38,172 nt of DNA from Porphyromonadaceae bacterium (GTDB lineage: Bacteria; Bacteroidota; Bacteroidia; Bacteroidales; Dysgonomonadaceae). The stretch lies in the NCBI GenBank assembly GCA_003517675.1, contig DPAC01000164.1:1947-40118 (forward strand). Reading direction: 5' to 3'. The notes beneath the pieces were generated by a model. That model did not search any database. It worked only from the letters and a program-made list of their open reading frames with translations, and was not told the origin of the DNA. Both the position numbers and the translations under genes were made by a program. Each line of letters starts with the position of its first letter. Position 1 is the first letter of the stretch. Of the stretch, positions 34,651 to 38,172 are shown one piece after another.

Positions 34651-34761
34651 ATCTTTTCGTTTTCAGTTTTTCAATTCAGTTTTTATAGCACTCAGCTGTA
34701 AATTTTCAGCGGTCAGCTCTCAGCTTCAGTTCAAGCCCTTAATCTTTTATATATCGGCACA
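34651..34761 (-). repeat. Degenerate TTTTCAG/CAGCT repeats between E2 and E3
   Basis: This 111-bp gap is made largely of imperfect short units such as TTTTCAG, TTCAG and CAGCT. No ORF or clear terminator is present. It resembles the 8-bp array between aguA and aguB in kind, though not in sequence. Confidence 0.5.
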
Positions 34762-35877
34762 TTAAATCAAAAGTGTCAGCGGATCTTCCATCGCAGCCTT
34801 CAGGTCGGTCATAAACCTGGCGGCCGTGAGCCCGTCAATCACCCTGTGGTCACAGGTCAGGCTCATCTTCATGATGGGACGGACAACTATTTCCCCGTCG
34901 CGGGGTACCACCTTTTGTTGGGTAGAGGAAACACTCAGGATGGCCGCGTTGGGCTGATTGATGATCGCGGTGAACACATCCACCCCGTACATGCCGAGGT
35001 TGCTGATGGTAAAGGTACTGCCCGCTTGTTCGTCGGGCAGCAGTTTCTTGGAAAAGGTGCGTTCGGTAAGATCTTTCAGGGCCACCACCAATTCGCTGAG
35101 CGACATTTTATCGGCTCCCTTCACGACCGGTACGAGCAACCCTTCATCGAGTCCCACCGCCATGCCCAGGTTCACATAGTTGTGAAAGGTAATCTCTGTC
35201 GCCTCCCTGTTGATGCTGGCGTTGATATATTTGTGTTTCATCAGCGTCTTTACCACCGCCATCGAGATCAGGTCGGTGACCGTCAGCTTCCTGCCGGTTT
35301 TCTCTCTGATCGGCTCCATCAGCCGCTTGCGCAGAGCCAGCAGCTCCGTCATGTCCACCTCCCAGGTCTGGACGAAGGTAGGTGCACCAAAGTAGCTTTC
35401 CGTCATTCGCCTGGCAATGATCGTGCGCATCTGGGTCATCGGTACCGTTTCGGTTTCACCCGCCGGCGTGGGCTGTGGCGAAGGTTGTCCCTTCTTTAAG
35501 CTTTCGGGTGCGGGTTGGGCCTGCGTTGCCGCCGGTTTGCTTCCTGCCGCGGAAACAGGTGAGGCATGATCTCCAAAATCGTTCAGTGTGAAGCGGGCTT
35601 TCAGTACCGGGTCGGAGATCAGCTGAAGCACATCGTCCTTCATGATCTTGTTCCCGTAACCGGTGCCCACCACGCCCTTCAGGTCAATGTTGTGCTCATC
35701 GGCAATACGTTGTGCAAGCGGAGAAATGTGAATCTTCTCTTCGTAGTTGAAGCCGGCAATATCATCCTTGTGGATACGTCCCTTGTAACCGGTGCCGGTT
35801 ACGTTCAACAGATCCACGCCCAGGCGTTTTGCCAATGTCCTTGCAGCCGGCGTTGCCCGCAATTTCCTGTTTTCCAT
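34762..35877 (-). CDS. Dihydrolipoamide acyltransferase (E2) with two binding domains and no lipoyl domain
   Basis: The 371-aa protein starts directly with a peripheral subunit-binding domain (about 6-42, ATPAARTLAKRLGVDL...GTGYKGRI). A second one follows (about 49-86, ISPLAQRIADEHNIDL...GTGYGNKI). A Pro/Ala-rich linker (about 105-142) leads to the catalytic acyltransferase domain with DHRVIDG (His344, Asp348). Normal E2 proteins have one to three N-terminal lipoyl domains and one binding domain. I see no DKA/DKT lipoyl turn here or upstream in frame: E1beta ends 10 nt before the ATG. The lipoyl group must come from the E3 fusion. Acyl specificity is not shown. Confidence 0.93.
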   Translation of the reverse strand: MENRKLRATPAARTLAKRLGVDLLNVTGTGYKGRIHKDDIAGFNYEEKIHISPLAQRIADEHNIDLKGVVGTGYGNKIMKDDVLQLISDPVLKARFTLNDFGDHASPVSAAGSKPAATQAQPAPESLKKGQPSPQPTPAGETETVPMTQMRTIIARRMTESYFGAPTFVQTWEVDMTELLALRKRLMEPIREKTGRKLTVTDLISMAVVKTLMKHKYINASINREATEITFHNYVNLGMAVGLDEGLLVPVVKGADKMSLSELVVALKDLTERTFSKKLLPDEQAGSTFTISNLGMYGVDVFTAIINQPNAAILSVSSTQQKVVPRDGEIVVRPIMKMSLTCDHRVIDGLTAARFMTDLKAAMEDPLTLLI

Positions 35878-35887
35878 TCACTCTTTT

Positions 35888-36889
35888 TTATCGATTATTG
35901 ACCAATTTAAGGATATACTTTTTGATGCGATCCACACTCGGGATCATGGCCGACTCCAATGTCTGACTGTAGGGAACAGGTACATCTTCACCGGCCAGGC
36001 GCAGGATCCGCCCATCCAGGTAGTCGAAAGCATCACTCTCGGCAATGGTTGCTGCCACCTCACCAATGAATCCGCCCGTCTTGTGTGCGTCATTCACCAA
36101 CAGCACCTTGCCGGTCTTCTTCACCGACTCGATCACGGTATCCTTATCGAGCGGCGAGAGGGTGCGCAGGTCCACCACCTCCACCTCCACGCCTTCGGCC
36201 TCCTTCACCTCTTCGGCAGCTTTCATCACCCGCTCCAGCATGCGGCCATAGGTGACCACCGTCACATCTTTTCCCTCTTTTTTGATATCGGCTTTGCCGA
36301 TGGGTAGCACAAAATCAGTGTCGAGGGGCACCTCCCCCTTCATATTATATTGTGCCTTGTATTCCAGGAAGATCACCGGGTTATTGTCCCGAATGGCTGC
36401 TTTGAGCAGTCCCTTCACGTCGGCAGGGGTGCCCGGTGCAATCACCTTGAGGCCGGGGATATGGGTAAACCACGCTTCGAGCGACTGAGAATGCTGGGCT
36501 GCCGAGCCCACGCCTCCACCCGCCGCTGCGCGGAAAACCACCGGTATCTGTCCCTTGCCGCCGTACATATAGCGGGTTTTGGCAGCCTGGTTCACGATGT
36601 TGTCCATCATGTATACGATAAAGTCCATAAACGTGACATCCACAATGGGCCGCATTCCGGTCATGGCGGCGCCGATGGCGGCTCCGGAGATGGCATTTTC
36701 CGATATGGGCGTATCCCTTACCCGCTCCTTGCCAAACTCTTCGAGCATCCCTACCGAGGTTCCGAAGTCCCCTCCAAAAATCCCCACATCCTCACCCATG
36801 AGGAATACGTTTTCGTCGCGCCGCATCTCTTCCGACATGGCCATGATGATGGCGTCGCGTACGGACATGATTTTCGTTTCTTTTTCCAT
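35888..36889 (-). CDS. 2-oxoacid dehydrogenase E1 component, beta subunit
   Basis: This 333-aa transketolase-like subunit has the family hallmarks GEDVGIFGGDFGTS, RVRDTPISENAISGAAIGAAMTG (Glu that activates TPP), the C-terminal LLVNDAHKTGGFIGEVAATI, and RLAGEDVPVPYS. It pairs with E1alpha upstream (22-nt gap) to form the alpha2beta2 TPP enzyme. An in-frame Met at residue 8 is an alternative start. The substrate could be pyruvate or acetoin; sequence alone does not settle it. Confidence 0.93.
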   Translation of the reverse strand: MEKETKIMSVRDAIIMAMSEEMRRDENVFLMGEDVGIFGGDFGTSVGMLEEFGKERVRDTPISENAISGAAIGAAMTGMRPIVDVTFMDFIVYMMDNIVNQAAKTRYMYGGKGQIPVVFRAAAGGGVGSAAQHSQSLEAWFTHIPGLKVIAPGTPADVKGLLKAAIRDNNPVIFLEYKAQYNMKGEVPLDTDFVLPIGKADIKKEGKDVTVVTYGRMLERVMKAAEEVKEAEGVEVEVVDLRTLSPLDKDTVIESVKKTGKVLLVNDAHKTGGFIGEVAATIAESDAFDYLDGRILRLAGEDVPVPYSQTLESAMIPSVDRIKKYILKLVNNR

Positions 36890-36911
36890 TGATTATCGTG
36901 TGCTGTTGTTC

Positions 36912-37907
36912 TTAATCTGCGTAAATATCTTCAAAAGCGGACTCCAGGGTAGGCTCGGGACTGCTCAGTGCGAACTTGACTGACTCTTCCACCGCTTCCT
37001 GTGAGACATCGTTCAGCTCATCCAGCTCCTTCGCCGTGGCAATTTTGTTTTCGATGAGATAGTCACGGAAGCGGGCTATCGGGTCCTTCTTCTTCCACTC
37101 ATCCACCTCCTCCTTGGTACGGTACTTGCCCGGGTCGGAAGTGGAGTGTCCCAGCCAGCGGTAGGTGATTGCCTCCACCAGCACCGGTCCGTTGCCCTCG
37201 CGTACATATTCCACGATCTCCTCAAACTTGTTATAGACAGCCAGCAGATCATTGCCATCTTCGATGAAGTGTCCTGGAACACCGTAAGCAGCGGCACGCT
37301 GATAGTTGTAATCGATGTTGATCACACTCTTGATCGGCGTACTGATGCCATATTGGTTGTTGATGGAGTAAAAGATCACTGGCAGTTTCCAAATGGATGC
37401 CAAATTCAGCGTTTCATGAAAAGTACCCTCGTTCACGGCGCCATCTCCAAAAAAGCAAACAACAATCTTCCCCGTATGCTTCATTTTCTGGGTCAGCGCG
37501 GCCCCAATGGCCATGCCCATGCCACCACCCACAATACCGTTTGCACCGAGGTTACCTCCGTCGAGGTCGGCAATGTGCATCGACCCGCCTTTTCCCTTGC
37601 AGGTACCCGTGGCTTTGCCCATGATCTCGGCCATCATGCCGTTGAGATCGATCCCCAGCGCAATACTCTGCCCGTGCCCGCGGTGATTGGACGTGATCAG
37701 ATCTATCCCCTTTTTAAGGGCCGCAATCGCACCTACGCTCGCAGCTTCTTCACCCACTGAGAAATGGGTCATCCCCGGTACCATCCCTTTCTTTACGAGC
37801 CGGTTCACCTTATTGTCGAAATTGCGGATATCCAGCATCGCCCTGTGCATTTCCAGCAACTTTTCCCTGGGTATCTCCCTCTCTTTTTGTGCATTCGTTT
37901 TCGCCAT
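36912..37907 (-). CDS. 2-oxoacid dehydrogenase E1 component, alpha subunit
   Basis: The 331-aa subunit binds thiamine diphosphate through GDGAVNEGTFHE...INNQYGIST (GDG plus N motif) and carries the conserved SNHRGHGQSIALG segment with the catalytic His. The GDGAVNEGTFHETLNLASIW pattern is close to acetoin dehydrogenase AcoA and to plastid-type PDH E1alpha, so both functions are possible. As a central complex in an organism with citrate synthase, pyruvate dehydrogenase is plausible. First gene of the E1a-E1b-E2-E3 operon. Confidence 0.93.
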   Translation of the reverse strand: MAKTNAQKEREIPREKLLEMHRAMLDIRNFDNKVNRLVKKGMVPGMTHFSVGEEAASVGAIAALKKGIDLITSNHRGHGQSIALGIDLNGMMAEIMGKATGTCKGKGGSMHIADLDGGNLGANGIVGGGMGMAIGAALTQKMKHTGKIVVCFFGDGAVNEGTFHETLNLASIWKLPVIFYSINNQYGISTPIKSVINIDYNYQRAAAYGVPGHFIEDGNDLLAVYNKFEEIVEYVREGNGPVLVEAITYRWLGHSTSDPGKYRTKEEVDEWKKKDPIARFRDYLIENKIATAKELDELNDVSQEAVEESVKFALSSPEPTLESAFEDIYAD

Positions 37908-37978
37908 AATAGCTTTCTTAGTCTATAATCTTGTGGATATTTATATAATTAGAATAAATCTATATAAAAACACAATTA

Positions 37979-37986
37979 CAAACTTA
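37979..37986 (-). promoter_or_regulatory. -7 box of the dehydrogenase operon
   Basis: The minus strand reads TAAGTTTG, a perfect TAnnTTTG, 72 bp before the E1alpha start. The surrounding 37908-38040 is AT-rich and contains no ORF, and no THI-like sequence is present. Confidence 0.5.
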
Positions 37987-38093
37987 TTGTTTGGAAAGGG
38001 GTGATATTTATAATTTATTAAATTTTAAACAGACAACCAACACTTGCCCAGACATTGAGACAGAAGATGGATGCCAGGTGAGAAAAACATTCG

Positions 38094-38101
38094 TACCTTT
38101 G
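38094..38101 (+). promoter_or_regulatory. -7 box of the probable thiamine pyrophosphokinase gene
   Basis: TACCTTTG matches TAnnTTTG and lies 19 bp before the ATG. An inverted repeat, TTGCATC (38099-38105) and GATGCAA (38112-38118), overlaps its end and the likely start site. This leader is too short for a TPP riboswitch. Confidence 0.55.
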
Positions 38102-38120
38102 CATCAAAAGAGATGCAACG

Positions 38121-38172
38121 ATGAGCGATTTCCACACACCAGCTACCCTGATCATTGCCAACGGCCGCTACC
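38121..38172 (+). CDS. N-terminus of a probable thiamine pyrophosphokinase (cut by the window edge)
   Basis: Only 17 residues are visible, MSDFHTPATLIIANGRY. The LIIANG segment is like the first strand and loop of thiamine pyrophosphokinases (ANG then a substrate-binding loop). The kinase is the usual partner of PnuT in Bacteroidota, and pnuT lies 6.5 kb upstream on the same strand. The call rests on a short match plus context and could be wrong. Confidence 0.45.
   Translation, partial: MSDFHTPATLIIANGRY

Noticed and set aside
37908..38040. TPP riboswitch for the dehydrogenase operon
   Set aside because: The TPP enzyme made it worth looking, but neither CTGAGA nor ACCTGAT-type cores occur on the minus strand in this leader.

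Overview
The window reads as the chromosome of a Bacteroidota bacterium, probably order Bacteroidales and perhaps the Dysgonomonadaceae/Porphyromonadaceae side (family level is inference). The signs are a fused LpxC-FabZ protein, a mitochondrial-type aconitase with a eukaryote-like NADP isocitrate dehydrogenase, an EF-G2 paralog, a thiamine TonB receptor/PnuT pair behind a TPP riboswitch, the near absence of Shine-Dalgarno sequences, and repeated Bacteroidota -7 boxes (TAnnTTTG). Most genes have moderate GC; the fic gene and some intergenic stretches are clearly AT-richer.

Layout. 1-641 (-): start of a Ca2+-type P-ATPase. 993-3149 (+): EF-G2, whose G3 motif lacks the catalytic histidine. 3268-8177 (-): acn-gltA-icd, the oxidative TCA branch to 2-oxoglutarate. 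8558-14035 (+): rseC-like gene and a complete rnfBCDGEA operon (Na+/H+-pumping ferredoxin:NAD+ oxidoreductase). 14123-15283 (+): Tyr/Trp-rich lipoprotein with a Ser/Arg/Asn-rich tail. 15342-20784 (-): lpxD, lpxC-fabZ and lpxA (lipid A), then the agmatine-to-putrescine pair aguA and aguB. 21032-21107 (+): tRNA-Pro(GGG). 21186-23202 (-): acetate/succinyl-CoA CoA-transferase and a small membrane-anchored protein. 23448-24809 (+): miaB. 24978-26006 (+): YtxH / DUF1469 / hypothetical envelope trio. 25999-28296 (-): bifunctional Rel.

28421-31628 (+) is a thiamine uptake locus: promoter, TPP riboswitch, TonB receptor, a 158-bp inverted-repeat element, and pnuT. Then come an AT-rich HTH-Fic gene with its own apparent operator and an oppositely oriented 2-oxoacid dehydrogenase operon (E1alpha, E1beta, E2, E3). 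At the right edge begins what is probably thiamine pyrophosphokinase. In relatives pnuT and the kinase are usually adjacent, so the fic gene and dehydrogenase operon look inserted into a thiamine locus, although E1 is itself a TPP enzyme.

Most worth following: (1) the dehydrogenase complex, whose E2 has two subunit-binding domains and no lipoyl domain while the only lipoyl domain is fused to E3; (2) the Fic protein with Gln in place of the catalytic His, behind a promoter carrying three copies of TGAGCCGTAT; (3) the large inverted-repeat element inside the thiamine operon; (4) the GTPase-defective-looking EF-G2; (5) an RnfG with two flavinylation-like motifs; (6) variable-number-type repeats between aguA and aguB and at the end of lpxD.
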